Assembly: GCA_947305705.1 (NCBI GenBank)
Contig: CAMZEB010000006.1
Span: 1-42,750 of the forward strand
DNA: 42,750 nt
Direction of reading: 5' to 3'
Source of the DNA: an uncultured Candidatus Saccharibacteria bacterium
GTDB lineage: Bacteria; Patescibacteriota; Saccharimonadia; Saccharimonadales; Saccharimonadaceae
Part shown: in pieces, positions 25,431-34,059 of the stretch
Numbering within the stretch: position 1 is the first letter of the stretch
Layout: the number at the start of each line of letters is the position of its first letter
Translations under genes and position numbers: made by a program
Notes under the pieces: model-generated
What the model was told of the DNA's origin: nothing
Databases searched by the model: none
Seen by the model: the letters and a program-made list of their open reading frames with translations, nothing else

Positions 25431-26081
25431 CGCGATAATAAGCAAGATTAGAATGTGTAATGGATAAAAGCCGTAGCTGAGAATTTTTGGTAGGCGACGG
25501 CCTTTTTCGCCGGAATAGAGCGCGATAGGAATAATCGCGAGCAGAGCGAAATTCTGGAGCGGCCAGTTGTTGTATTGCGCAAGCGAAAGCATCATTGCGG
25601 CGAGAATAAGAAATTGCGAGATGGTTCGGAATGGCCTATTATTAGCAAACAGTTTGTCCGCATAATAGAAGCCAACTATCATTAAGACACCGAAGACGCC
25701 ATATTCGCAATCTAGGGCACTTGCAGCGAGCCCGAGAAGCGGAATGCTAATTACCCAAAAACTTCCCTTCTGCGCCAGAACTAGCGACAGGAGCGCAAAA
25801 CAGAGCGTAAAGAGAACGTTATGATAATAACTTAGTCCAAGCTCGCTTGTGGCGATATAGAACAAAACTTGCGTAACAACCGCGAGGATGAGCAGACGCA
25901 AAAAATAGCGGCGCCAAGAGCGGGTATTTTTGAAGCCCTCGACTAGCATAAAAGCAAACAGCGGAAAGGCGATGCGGCCAATAACGCGCAAAATCTGAGA
26001 ATCTGGCACTAGGTAATAGCCAATATGATCCACGAGCATCGTGACAATTGCAATTATTTGGAGAACCGCAGAACTAATCAT
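25416..26081 (-). CDS. TraX-like membrane protein
   Basis: A 221-aa polytopic protein with about seven to eight hydrophobic segments. The opening IIAIVTMLVDHIGYYL with its DH pair, then RVIGRIAFPLFAFMLVEGFKNTRSW, is the TraX family signature; TraX acetylates F pilin in E. coli, and chromosomal relatives are likely acyltransferases of surface components. It stands alone on its strand. TATAAT ends six bases before the ATG. Confidence 0.85.
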   Translation of the reverse strand: MISSAVLQIIAIVTMLVDHIGYYLVPDSQILRVIGRIAFPLFAFMLVEGFKNTRSWRRYFLRLLILAVVTQVLFYIATSELGLSYYHNVLFTLCFALLSLVLAQKGSFWVISIPLLGLAASALDCEYGVFGVLMIVGFYYADKLFANNRPFRTISQFLILAAMMLSLAQYNNWPLQNFALLAIIPIALYSGEKGRRLPKILSYGFYPLHILILLIIALILR

Positions 26082-26087
26082 ATAACT

Positions 26088-26093
26088 ATTATA
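26088..26093 (-). promoter_or_regulatory. -10 box for the TraX-like gene (leaderless type)
   Basis: TATAAT six bases before the ATG at 26081. It lies only four bases from the -35 of the divergent promoter at 26098, so the two should compete for polymerase. Confidence 0.6.
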
Positions 26094-26097
26094 TATC

Positions 26098-26126
26098 TTG
26101 ACTATTTTTGCATTTTGTGATATAAT
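26098..26126 (+). promoter_or_regulatory. Consensus-like promoter for the small membrane gene
   Basis: TTGACT (26098-26103) and TATAAT (26121-26126) with a 17-base spacer. The leader, about 37 bases, ends with a strong GAGAGGAGGAAAGG. Confidence 0.75.
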
Positions 26127-26169
26127 AGAGATATAGCTATCGTTCGCACATTTCGAGAGGAGGAAAGGT

Positions 26170-26454
26170 ATGAAAAAAAATGAATACCCTTATGAAAAGC
26201 GTTCTGATGTGACTGGCGAACATTCTGTACGCCTACTGTTCTATTTGTTAGTTACAGCCGCACTCTACGTGATACTGGTTACCCTCGTTCCATCAATTCC
26301 AGCTGATTTATTTATCTTATATTGGCTGGTAAAAATCGCCAAAATCGTGATGGTTATTTTCTTAGCGATTGGCGGCTTAGTCTGGTTCTTTATGGAATTT
26401 TTCTATTTGATAGATTGTTCCGCAGAAAAAGACGACAATGAGAGCTCTAGATAG
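26170..26454 (+). CDS. Small two-TM membrane protein
   Basis: A 94-aa protein not recognised. Residues 1-20 are charged, two hydrophobic segments follow (about 22-42 and 46-80, the second possibly two passes), and the tail is acidic. The near-consensus promoter and very strong ribosome site suggest high expression. The stop codon lies inside the loop of the terminator hairpin. Confidence 0.7.
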   Translation: MKKNEYPYEKRSDVTGEHSVRLLFYLLVTAALYVILVTLVPSIPADLFILYWLVKIAKIVMVIFLAIGGLVWFFMEFFYLIDCSAEKDDNESSR

Positions 26455-26470
26455 AGCTCTCTATTTTTTT
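26440..26470 (+). terminator. Terminator overlapping a stop codon
   Basis: GAGAGCTC and GAGCTCTC (26440-26447 and 26454-26461) with loop TAGATA, then TATTTTTTT. It also touches the stop codon of the convergent P-ATPase gene at 26461-26463. No T tract follows on the minus strand. Confidence 0.8.
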
Positions 26471-29097
26471 GTAACAGTGAATAGATGCGCGACGGCTTTA
26501 TAGAGTTCTAGAGCAACGAGAATAATGAGAGCGATGCCGAAGAATTCAGCGACAAGTATCGGTGGCATTGAGATAGTCTGGAGGAATTCTGTGAAAATCG
26601 GCACTTCCATAACGATGAGCTGGAGCAGAATTGTACCAATAATACCGAAGAGGAAGACCGGATTGCTAAGCAACCGAATCTTGAAGACTGATTGCTTTTC
26701 ACTGCGACAGTTAAAGGCGTGAATATTCTGAATAAAGACCATCAGACACATCGTATAGCTACGAGCGACAACAATATCGACGTGCGCAACGCGAACCAGG
26801 TAATAATATAGCGCAAAGATAACCGCCGTAATGACCGCCGCAGAATAAAGAATCTTGTGAAGGAGAGTGCGGTCAAAAATCGATTCTTTCGGATTGCGTG
26901 GCTTTTCGCGAAGGATATCCTTCTCTGCCTTTTCGAAGCTGAGCGCAAAGTCCTGAATACCATCTGTTACAACATTGAGCCAGAGTAGCTGCACGGCGAC
27001 AAACGGCATCGGCATATCTAGGGCGATGGCGAGACAGAAGAAAACTGCTTCCGCAATGTTGCAGGAAATTAGGAAGAAGATAATCTTACGGATGTTCGCA
27101 TAGGCAACACGCCCCTCTTTGACGCCAGCAACGATAGATTTGAAATTGTCATCAACAATAATCATATCGGCAGTATCGCGTGCAATATCCGTGCCTGAGC
27201 CCATCGCCACTCCGATATTGGCAGATTTTAGCGCTGGCGCATCATTAACGCCATCACCGGTCACGGCCACGAATTCACCCTGTCGCTTAAGCGATTCTAC
27301 AATATGAAGCTTCTGAAGCGGCGTAACGCGCGCAAATACTAGATGCTTAGAAACAAAGTCGTCAAAAGCCTCTTTGCCACGGCGATAATATTGCTCAACC
27401 TCTTCGCCATTCGAAACTTGCTCGTAACTCTTTGCTAGCTCAAGGTCGCGCGCAATCGAGTAGGCCGTAAGAGGATGATCGCCAGTAATCATCAGAACTT
27501 TGATGCCGGCGGTATGACATTCGTGAATTGAGGCGACAGCTTCTTTGCGAATCGGGTCGATAAAGCCAACCATACCCATAAATTTCAGATCTTTAATATC
27601 TTTGCTCGTGTAGTTATCTTTGCGACGCACCTTGCCGACAGCGAGAGCAATCACGCGGTAGCCATCTTTGGCTAGCATTTCATTTTGAGCGTGCAGTTTA
27701 CGAATATCTTTGCGATGGGCAAAATTCACTTCGCTGCAAAAACCAGCAACGACCTCGAGCGAGCCTTTTACAGTGCAATACGTTTCCCCGTTTTGTTCGT
27801 AAAAGACGGCAGAATATTTGTTTTCCGATTCATACGGAACGCGTTCAATAATCTTAATGCCCTGTGTTTTGATGCCGAGTTTTTCGCCAAGCACAAGGAA
27901 TGCAATATCGATGGAGTCGCCAATGCGCTTACCGTTGTCGATACTAGCTTCGTTATTTAACACACCAAGCAAGCCAATTTCTTCCGCGTAGCTCATAATG
28001 TTGCCGGAAACTTTGCCACTTGTACTGAAGCCCGTGCCCGACACTTGATATTCCTCGCCATTAGGCAGAACAATTCTTTTTGCCGTCTGCTGGTTGACCG
28101 TAAGCGTACCGGTCTTGTCTGAGGCGATTACGGTGCAGCTACCGAGCGATTCGGCGGAGTTGAGCTTGCGGACGATAACATTTTTCTTCGCCATACGGTT
28201 AGAGGCAATGCTAAGCGCCATCGTTAGCGCGAGCGGCAGGCCTTCAGGCATCGCCGAGACGGCAAAGGCAATCACAGTTAAGAGAATCTCAGTATACGGA
28301 ACTTGCTTGATGACAAGAAGCGTCGTCAAAATGACGGCAATGATAACAATCATAATAGAAATTTGGCGAGATAGTTTTTCGACACGAAGCGTGAGTGGCG
28401 ATTTCGCCTTGTCAGTGTTGTTGAGGCTATCGGCGATTTTGCCAAGCTCAGTCGACAGGCCGGTTTTAACGACAATTGCTTTTGCGCGGCCAGAAACGAC
28501 CGTCGTGCCAGAAAAAGCCATATTGCGTTGGTCGCCAAGCGGCGCACCGACTTTGCCGATGACTTCTGGATTCTTGGCAACTTGAAGACTCTCGCCCGTC
28601 AAAACCGATTCGTCTACGGAGAAATTATGCGTTTCAACTAGACGCATATCGGCAGAGATTTTATCGCCAGATTCGAGCATACAAAAATCGCCAGGGACAA
28701 GCTCCTCGGCATTAACGATTTGGTCTTCCCCGCCACGAACGACTTTTACCTGAACTTTGATATAGTCAGCAAGCGCTTCGGCGGTGTTATTGGCGCGATT
28801 TTCCTGATAAGTGCCCATAATTGCGTCAGTCAAAATAATAAAGGCAATCACGCAGGCATCGATGAGCTCGCCGGCAACTAGACTAGCCGCAATAGCGAGA
28901 ACAAGCAACATAACCATCGGGTCGATAAACTCGCGGAAGAAAATCTTGAGGATGCCGTCTTTTTTCTTTTTTGGCAAAGTATTCGCACCGTATTTTTCAC
29001 GGCGCGCGCGAACTTCGTTATCGTCGAGACCTAACTCGCTCGTGCCAAAATCAAATTGGACATCAGATATGTCTTTGTCGTAATAAGTGTCTTCCAT
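26461..29097 (-). CDS. P2-type cation ATPase, probably Ca2+
   Basis: An 878-aa pump. The actuator TGES (168-171), M4 PEGLP (284-288), phosphorylated Asp327 (DKTGTLT), and the hinge TGDGVNDAP are intact. Ca2+ ligand positions known from SERCA have counterparts: Glu in PEGLP, Asn and Glu in M5 (SCNIAEAV), and Asn, Thr, Asp in M6 (NVVTDG). This favours Ca2+ export, although Mn2+ is possible. It begins two bases before the stop of the PcsB-like gene region on the same strand, so it is probably co-transcribed with it. Confidence 0.9.
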   Translation of the reverse strand: MEDTYYDKDISDVQFDFGTSELGLDDNEVRARREKYGANTLPKKKKDGILKIFFREFIDPMVMLLVLAIAASLVAGELIDACVIAFIILTDAIMGTYQENRANNTAEALADYIKVQVKVVRGGEDQIVNAEELVPGDFCMLESGDKISADMRLVETHNFSVDESVLTGESLQVAKNPEVIGKVGAPLGDQRNMAFSGTTVVSGRAKAIVVKTGLSTELGKIADSLNNTDKAKSPLTLRVEKLSRQISIMIVIIAVILTTLLVIKQVPYTEILLTVIAFAVSAMPEGLPLALTMALSIASNRMAKKNVIVRKLNSAESLGSCTVIASDKTGTLTVNQQTAKRIVLPNGEEYQVSGTGFSTSGKVSGNIMSYAEEIGLLGVLNNEASIDNGKRIGDSIDIAFLVLGEKLGIKTQGIKIIERVPYESENKYSAVFYEQNGETYCTVKGSLEVVAGFCSEVNFAHRKDIRKLHAQNEMLAKDGYRVIALAVGKVRRKDNYTSKDIKDLKFMGMVGFIDPIRKEAVASIHECHTAGIKVLMITGDHPLTAYSIARDLELAKSYEQVSNGEEVEQYYRRGKEAFDDFVSKHLVFARVTPLQKLHIVESLKRQGEFVAVTGDGVNDAPALKSANIGVAMGSGTDIARDTADMIIVDDNFKSIVAGVKEGRVAYANIRKIIFFLISCNIAEAVFFCLAIALDMPMPFVAVQLLWLNVVTDGIQDFALSFEKAEKDILREKPRNPKESIFDRTLLHKILYSAAVITAVIFALYYYLVRVAHVDIVVARSYTMCLMVFIQNIHAFNCRSEKQSVFKIRLLSNPVFLFGIIGTILLQLIVMEVPIFTEFLQTISMPPILVAEFFGIALIILVALELYKAVAHLFTVTKK

Positions 29098-29099
29098 AT

Positions 29100-30251
29100 C
29101 TACCCGCCAAAGTAGATATATTGATACATTCCTCGATCAACCCACTGCTCAGAATATTCGCCGGCTCTGTAGCCAGTGGCAGCGTTACGATAATTGTATT
29201 GCGAAATATAAACGCGGTTGCCGGAGACAGCTTCTACCCAAACGGCGTGGCCATAAGTACCCGCAGTAGAGATACCGACGGAATGAACTTTTGGCACATT
29301 GCTGACCGTATAGCCGGCAGCGCGGGCGTTAGCTGGCCACTGTTTAGCATTGCCGCGACCGCCCCAGTACGGCATATAACCGTATGTACTATAGACTTTC
29401 CACGCGGTATAGGAGACACATTCACAAATATACATGCCCCACTGATCAGCAAAAGCATCTTTTTGCTGTGGGCAGCGGCTGGAGTACGGATAGCCACCCT
29501 TGCTTGGGTCGCCGGCAGTCACGTCTGTAGCATTATAACGACGTGCTAAGTCAGCGAGAATCTTCTGTTGTTCTTCCTCGAGAGCGGCTTTTTGCGAAGC
29601 AGCGTCGGCCTTCATCGAGCGGTAAGCGGCCTCGTTTTGGCGAGTCTGCGCAAGGAGCGCTTCCTGTTTCTGCTGAAGCGCGGCAAGCTGGTTCTTTTGC
29701 GTTTTGAGATCTTCGAGAATAAGCTCGGCGTTCTTTTTCTTGACCTCTAGCTCTGCTTTGAGATTTTTGTTCTCTTCGATGATGGCCGAAAGAGCGTCGG
29801 AAATGCTAGAAAGGCGAACTTCTTCGTCAATAAAGCTGGAGAATGACTTCGCTGAAGCGATACGCTCGAGCGTCGTAATCTCGTCGTTGTAATAGAACTG
29901 CGCAATCGTATAGCCAACTGTCTCGGAGTTTTCTTCTATTCGTTTCGTGATAGTCTCTATCTCGATAACAATCTGTTCATGCTCTGCCTCTTTGAGCTGA
30001 ATCTGAGTTTTGAGACCCTCCTGCTGAGCAACGAGCGAATTAATCTCTGCCTGGATACTATTCGCCTCTGCAGCAAAAGCACTAGCTTGTGCTTCGTAAG
30101 AATTCATTTGATTGCGCAGAGCGGAAATGCGTGAATTAATATTATTGAGATCAGCCTGCGTGTAAGCGTGGACGCGAGGAACTGGTAAGATATTCGCAAC
30201 AATAGCAAGCGTCGCGAGACCAAGACATACAATGCTGCGTTTCATTTTCAT
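29100..30251 (-). CDS. PcsB-like coiled-coil CHAP peptidoglycan hydrolase
   Basis: A 383-aa secreted protein. A signal peptide (cleavage near VHA-Y, residue 29) is followed by a long coiled coil (30-240) and a CHAP amidase/endopeptidase domain (about 255-383) with the likely nucleophile Cys278 (ECVSYTAW), His335 (YGHAVWVE) and a polar residue near Asn353. In Streptococcus, PcsB of this layout is activated by FtsEX; ftsX lies directly upstream here. So it is the probable FtsEX-controlled hydrolase for daughter-cell separation. TATGAT ends six bases before the ATG. Cys276 is an alternative nucleophile. Confidence 0.9.
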   Translation of the reverse strand: MKMKRSIVCLGLATLAIVANILPVPRVHAYTQADLNNINSRISALRNQMNSYEAQASAFAAEANSIQAEINSLVAQQEGLKTQIQLKEAEHEQIVIEIETITKRIEENSETVGYTIAQFYYNDEITTLERIASAKSFSSFIDEEVRLSSISDALSAIIEENKNLKAELEVKKKNAELILEDLKTQKNQLAALQQKQEALLAQTRQNEAAYRSMKADAASQKAALEEEQQKILADLARRYNATDVTAGDPSKGGYPYSSRCPQQKDAFADQWGMYICECVSYTAWKVYSTYGYMPYWGGRGNAKQWPANARAAGYTVSNVPKVHSVGISTAGTYGHAVWVEAVSGNRVYISQYNYRNAATGYRAGEYSEQWVDRGMYQYIYFGG

Positions 30252-30257
30252 ATTTTT

Positions 30258-30263
30258 ATCATA
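30258..30263 (-). promoter_or_regulatory. -10 box for the PcsB-like gene (leaderless type)
   Basis: TATGAT ends six bases before the ATG at 30251. It would allow the hydrolase to be expressed apart from ftsEX. Confidence 0.45.
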
Positions 30264-30317
30264 GCATAAGCGGGATGGTTTTGCAAGTCCACCCTTATGC
30301 TAATTCCTTTCTTTTGA

Positions 30318-31355
30318 CTAATGTTGCTTGAGATATTTGCGTGTTGCAAGAAGGGCGGAAATAATGCCAATGACAATGCCAGCTATGAGGAGAGCGCAGG
30401 CAACAAAGTACCAATACTGTTTCATAATATCGAGAGTCGGATCGAGAGTCGAACCAAAGTACGACCTGATTGCAAAGACGCTAGAATAAGTGACGCCACC
30501 CGCAATGATAGCAGCCACAACACCATAGAGGGCGGCTTCAACGACGAATGGGCCAACGATAAACCAGCGGCTCGCACCGACAAGAAGCATCATACGAATC
30601 TCTTCTTTGCGGTTGAAAATTGCCATACGAATCGTATTGAAGACAACGAGAATCGCAATGACCATAAAGATAGCGGCAGCCACGAGACCGATTATCTCGA
30701 TGCGATTCATCGTATTAGCGATGTTATTGATCGTATCGCGGCGATCAGAGGCGTAGCTTGGAGTCTTGTTTTTGTCGATAACGTCTTTTATCGACTCGTC
30801 GTTTGCGACGAATTCTTCGAGTTCGGTCGTGTTATTTAGATTAACCAGCTTAACATTAACTTCCCAGGAAAGCTTATTTGGCGCCTCCATAAGATTCTGG
30901 CGATAAATAGCTTTTTCTTCGTCAGACATACCCTTCGTGCGGTTAATGATATTATTGACCGTTTCACTGAGTGCCTCTTCTGGCGAGGTTGAACTCACGC
31001 TAAGAACCGTTGGCAACTGCGCAAGGCGGCCTACGATACGATCGATTTGGGCGCGAGAAGTATTTTGCTCAATATAAATCGACATATCGACCTGCTGCTC
31101 AACTTTATCAATCGCATTGCTCATAACGTGAGTAGCAATTACTGTCGCAGAAAGGACTAGCAGGGTTATAGCCATAATTGCAATCGCAGCAACACTGAGC
31201 CAGGTATTGCGAACAAAGCTCTTCGTACCATATTTTAGAACGCGAGCGTTCGTGCGTAGATGATGACGGCGCGTGCTCATTATGCGCTTGAGGCGCTCTT
31301 TACTGAGCTGCTCGGTTGCTTTTTGTTCTTCTTTTGTAATCTTTCTACTTGGCAT
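30318..31355 (-). CDS. ftsX: Cell division protein FtsX
   Basis: The 345-aa membrane partner of FtsE. A basic N-terminal tail is followed by TM1 (about 53-75), a large external loop (about 85-215) that should contact the hydrolase, and TM2-TM4 (about 220-245, 262-290, 312-338). The FtsX/MacB-like segment NRKEEIRMMLLVGASRWFI lies between TM2 and TM3. Its ATG overlaps the ftsE stop by one base (TAATG). Confidence 0.95.
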   Translation of the reverse strand: MPSRKITKEEQKATEQLSKERLKRIMSTRRHHLRTNARVLKYGTKSFVRNTWLSVAAIAIMAITLLVLSATVIATHVMSNAIDKVEQQVDMSIYIEQNTSRAQIDRIVGRLAQLPTVLSVSSTSPEEALSETVNNIINRTKGMSDEEKAIYRQNLMEAPNKLSWEVNVKLVNLNNTTELEEFVANDESIKDVIDKNKTPSYASDRRDTINNIANTMNRIEIIGLVAAAIFMVIAILVVFNTIRMAIFNRKEEIRMMLLVGASRWFIVGPFVVEAALYGVVAAIIAGGVTYSSVFAIRSYFGSTLDPTLDIMKQYWYFVACALLIAGIVIGIISALLATRKYLKQH

Positions 31356-32275
31356 TAGCGTGAAAATTTCCTTCTTTTTGCGACTGGTTTTGCTTCATCA
31401 GCAGCTTTTGCTTTGCGCATTTGTTCGAGGACAGCAGAGCCAGATGAAGTTTTTGGCTTTTTGGCTTCTGGAGCCTTTGGCTGAGGAGCTTCAGGAGTGT
31501 TACTAACTACTTGAGGTTGAGGTGCGGCGGCTGGTTGAGCTGGAGCGGTGCCACCAAGAGAACGTTTCGTAATGCGCGTGCGTGAGCCGTCGAGGTCGTA
31601 ATGACCGCCATCTTTTTGGTCGCCAATAATTCTGCCGTGACTTAGAGTAACGACGCGCTTCTTTAGTGCATTAACTATCTCAGCATTGTGGGTTGTAACG
31701 AGAATCGTGGTGCCGAAATTATTAATTTCTTCGAGGAGGCGAATGATGCCATCTGAATTTTCTGGGTCGAGGTTGCCAGTAGGCTCATCAGCAATAAGAA
31801 TCTTCGGCTGACGCGCCATAGAGCGAGCAATCGCGACTCGCTGGCGCTGACCGCCAGAGAGATCGCCTGGGAATTTATCCATCTTGTCACTTAGACCAAC
31901 AAGCTCGAGAACTTTTGGAACAGTGCGCTTAATCTCGGAATTCGATACGCCAACAATTTCGAGCGCAAAGGCAACATTTTCATATACGGTACGGTTCGGA
32001 AGAAGTTTGAAATCCTGGAAAACAACGCCAATGCGGCGACGGATGTGCGGAATATGCTTCTTCTTCATATAGCGATAATCGATGCCGCCAACCATAATAT
32101 TGCCATAAGTAGGCTTCTCTTCACGAATAAGCATCTTGATGAGAGTAGATTTGCCGGCGCCGGATTCACCAACTAAAAAGACGAATTCTTTTGGCTGAAT
32201 ATGAAGATTAACCTCCTCGAGAGCGGGAGTTTTTTCGCCTTTGTAATATTTCGACACATTATCGAGCAATATCAT
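31355..32275 (-). CDS. ftsE: Cell division ATP-binding protein FtsE
   Basis: The 306-aa ATPase has Walker A GESGAGKST (36-44), signature LSGGQ (139-143) and Walker B ILIADEP. The core ends near residue 225; about 80 further residues form a Pro/Ala-rich, then basic tail ending KRRKFSR, not present in typical FtsE (about 225 aa). The tail could bind DNA, RNA or the membrane, or tether other division proteins. Coupled to ftsX by overlapping stop and start. TATTAT ends six bases before its ATG. Confidence 0.95.
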   Translation of the reverse strand: MILLDNVSKYYKGEKTPALEEVNLHIQPKEFVFLVGESGAGKSTLIKMLIREEKPTYGNIMVGGIDYRYMKKKHIPHIRRRIGVVFQDFKLLPNRTVYENVAFALEIVGVSNSEIKRTVPKVLELVGLSDKMDKFPGDLSGGQRQRVAIARSMARQPKILIADEPTGNLDPENSDGIIRLLEEINNFGTTILVTTHNAEIVNALKKRVVTLSHGRIIGDQKDGGHYDLDGSRTRITKRSLGGTAPAQPAAAPQPQVVSNTPEAPQPKAPEAKKPKTSSGSAVLEQMRKAKAADEAKPVAKRRKFSR

Positions 32276-32281
32276 ATGAAT

Positions 32282-32287
32282 ATAATA
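32282..32287 (-). promoter_or_regulatory. Possible -10 box for ftsE
   Basis: TATTAT ends six bases before the ftsE ATG. It fits the leaderless spacing but is a weaker match; read-through from prfB is equally possible. Confidence 0.35.
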
Positions 32288-32296
32288 ACATAAGCG

Positions 32297-33370
32297 CTAA
32301 CAATAGTCCAAATAGCTCGTAATGAAGCCATCTATCTCACCATCAAGCACCGCTTCAGCGTCGTTCTCTTCATATTTCGTTCGCGTATCTTTGACGAGCT
32401 TATATGGGTGCAAAACGTAGTTGCGAATTTGCTGCCCCCAGCTAGCAGATTCACCAGCGCGAAGCTTATCGACAGACTCAGCGTTTTGCTCCTGCATCAT
32501 CTGCTGAAGTTTGCCGCGAAGAATTTCCATTGCTTTTTCCTTATTTTGAAGCTGGCTGCGTTCGTTCTGAATAGCCACAACGATATTAGTCGGAATATGC
32601 GTAATGCGAACGGCGGAGTTTGTCGTGTTAACTGACTGCCCGCCGTGCCCGCCAGAGTGATAGACGTCAATGCGGAGGTCTTTTGGATCGATTTTTATCT
32701 CGTCGTCATTCTCAATGATTGGGAGAACTTCGACAAGAGCAAAGGAAGTTTGACGAAGATGGTCAGCATTGAACGGGCTGAGCCGCACGAGACGATGAGT
32801 GCCGTGCTCGGATTTTAGGCGGCCATAAACATTAACGCCAGTCATTTCAATGACGCTAGTTTTGATACCGGCTTCTTCGCCCTCGACACGATCGAGAATT
32901 TGAGTGCTGACATTGTTACGCTCCGCCCAGCGCAGATACATACGCTCAAGCATACCGGACCAGTCCATCGCTTCCGTGCCACCAGCACCAGCCGTGATGC
33001 GTAAAATCGCGCCGTTTCGATCAAATTTCCCAGTGAAGCGAAGCTCCTCGCGTAATTTTGCGATGTTGTTCTCCATCGCATCGAGTTGCTCGCTAAATTC
33101 TTCAACGAGACTATCGTCGCCAAGTTGCATTAATTCGGACAAATCATTAATCTGAGCTTTGAGTAAAGTCCAAGGGTCGAGCGCATCGTGGAGCTGAGAA
33201 ACCTTCGTGGTTTTTTCGCGCGCAAGATCTGGGTTGTTCCATATTTCTGGGACAGCAACTTCTTCTTCTAGTTTTGCGAGTTCTGCCAAACGATTATCGA
33301 TATCGAGTTTCTGCCAGATAGAAATAAAAGCTTCTTTTAGTGTCTCGAGGCGCTTCTGAAGTTCAAACAT
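32297..33370 (-). CDS. prfB: Peptide chain release factor 2
   Basis: The 357-aa factor recognises UAA and UGA. The anticodon-like SPF is at 198-200 and the catalytic GGQ at 243-245. The reading frame runs without interruption through the site where most bacteria have a programmed +1 frameshift (residues 20-25 read QKLDID, with no in-frame UGA), so the usual autoregulation is absent. It is 21 bases upstream of ftsE; prfB-ftsE-ftsX order is common in Gram-positive bacteria. Confidence 0.95.
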   Translation of the reverse strand: MFELQKRLETLKEAFISIWQKLDIDNRLAELAKLEEEVAVPEIWNNPDLAREKTTKVSQLHDALDPWTLLKAQINDLSELMQLGDDSLVEEFSEQLDAMENNIAKLREELRFTGKFDRNGAILRITAGAGGTEAMDWSGMLERMYLRWAERNNVSTQILDRVEGEEAGIKTSVIEMTGVNVYGRLKSEHGTHRLVRLSPFNADHLRQTSFALVEVLPIIENDDEIKIDPKDLRIDVYHSGGHGGQSVNTTNSAVRITHIPTNIVVAIQNERSQLQNKEKAMEILRGKLQQMMQEQNAESVDKLRAGESASWGQQIRNYVLHPYKLVKDTRTKYEENDAEAVLDGEIDGFITSYLDYC

Positions 33371-33379
33371 AATAGATAT

Positions 33380-33385
33380 ATTATA
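33380..33385 (-). promoter_or_regulatory. -10 box for prfB (near-leaderless)
   Basis: TATAAT ends nine bases before the prfB ATG; the leader would be about two bases. Confidence 0.45.
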
Positions 33386-33397
33386 GCGTAAAAATGC

Positions 33398-34045
33398 CTA
33401 ATCTGGCAGGTCGAATAGCGGGAGTTCGACGAGCTTGTAGTCCGCAATCTGCGTGCGGCGCAATTCGGAGCAGTAGGCGCCACAGCCGAGGGCTTTGCCG
33501 ATGTCCTCCGCAAGAGTACGTATATAGGTGCCACTACTGACGTGAGTGCGAATTTTGAGCTCTGGCGCAGTGTAGTCAAGAATATCTAGCGAATATATTT
33601 CGACTGTGCGCGTCGGAATATCTACCGCTTCGCCTTTGCGAGCGAGTTTATAAGCGCGCTGGCCGTTGATTTTGATAGCCGAAAAAGCCGGTGGGCGCTG
33701 CTCAATCTTACCGATAAATTGCGGAATAATCGCCTCTATTTCTGCTCTACTCGGCAACTTTGCGCCAGTATTAGTTATCTCGCCTTCTGGGTCGCCAGTC
33801 GTAGAGGTCTCGCCGAGCCGAATCGTCGCTTCGTAAACTTTGTCTTTTTTTGTTAGCTCAGGAGCCTTCTTTGTGGCTTTGCCAGCGAGCAAAATTAGCA
33901 GGCCGGTCGCAAAAGGATCGAGCGTACCAGTATGGCCAACTTTAACCTTATGCCCTTCGCGCTGCGAAAGAATGCGACGTACACGTGCGACAGCACCAAA
34001 ACTCGTCATGCCGGCAGGTTTGTCGACAAAAATTATTTCTTCCAT
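33398..34045 (-). CDS. truB: tRNA pseudouridine-55 synthase
   Basis: The 215-aa enzyme makes pseudouridine 55 in the T loop of tRNAs. The catalytic Asp43 lies in GHTGTLDPFATG, and KVYEATIRLG and GTYIRTLAEDIG are typical. It lacks the C-terminal PUA domain of the E. coli protein (314 aa). TATAAT ends eight bases before the ATG, next to the stop codon of the upstream gene. Confidence 0.95.
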   Translation of the reverse strand: MEEIIFVDKPAGMTSFGAVARVRRILSQREGHKVKVGHTGTLDPFATGLLILLAGKATKKAPELTKKDKVYEATIRLGETSTTGDPEGEITNTGAKLPSRAEIEAIIPQFIGKIEQRPPAFSAIKINGQRAYKLARKGEAVDIPTRTVEIYSLDILDYTAPELKIRTHVSSGTYIRTLAEDIGKALGCGAYCSELRRTQIADYKLVELPLFDLPD

Positions 34046-34053
34046 TAAGAGAT

Positions 34054-34059
34054 ATTATA
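34054..34059 (-). promoter_or_regulatory. -10 box for truB (near-leaderless)
   Basis: TATAAT ends eight bases before the truB ATG and directly abuts the end of the thioredoxin-like gene. Confidence 0.5.
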
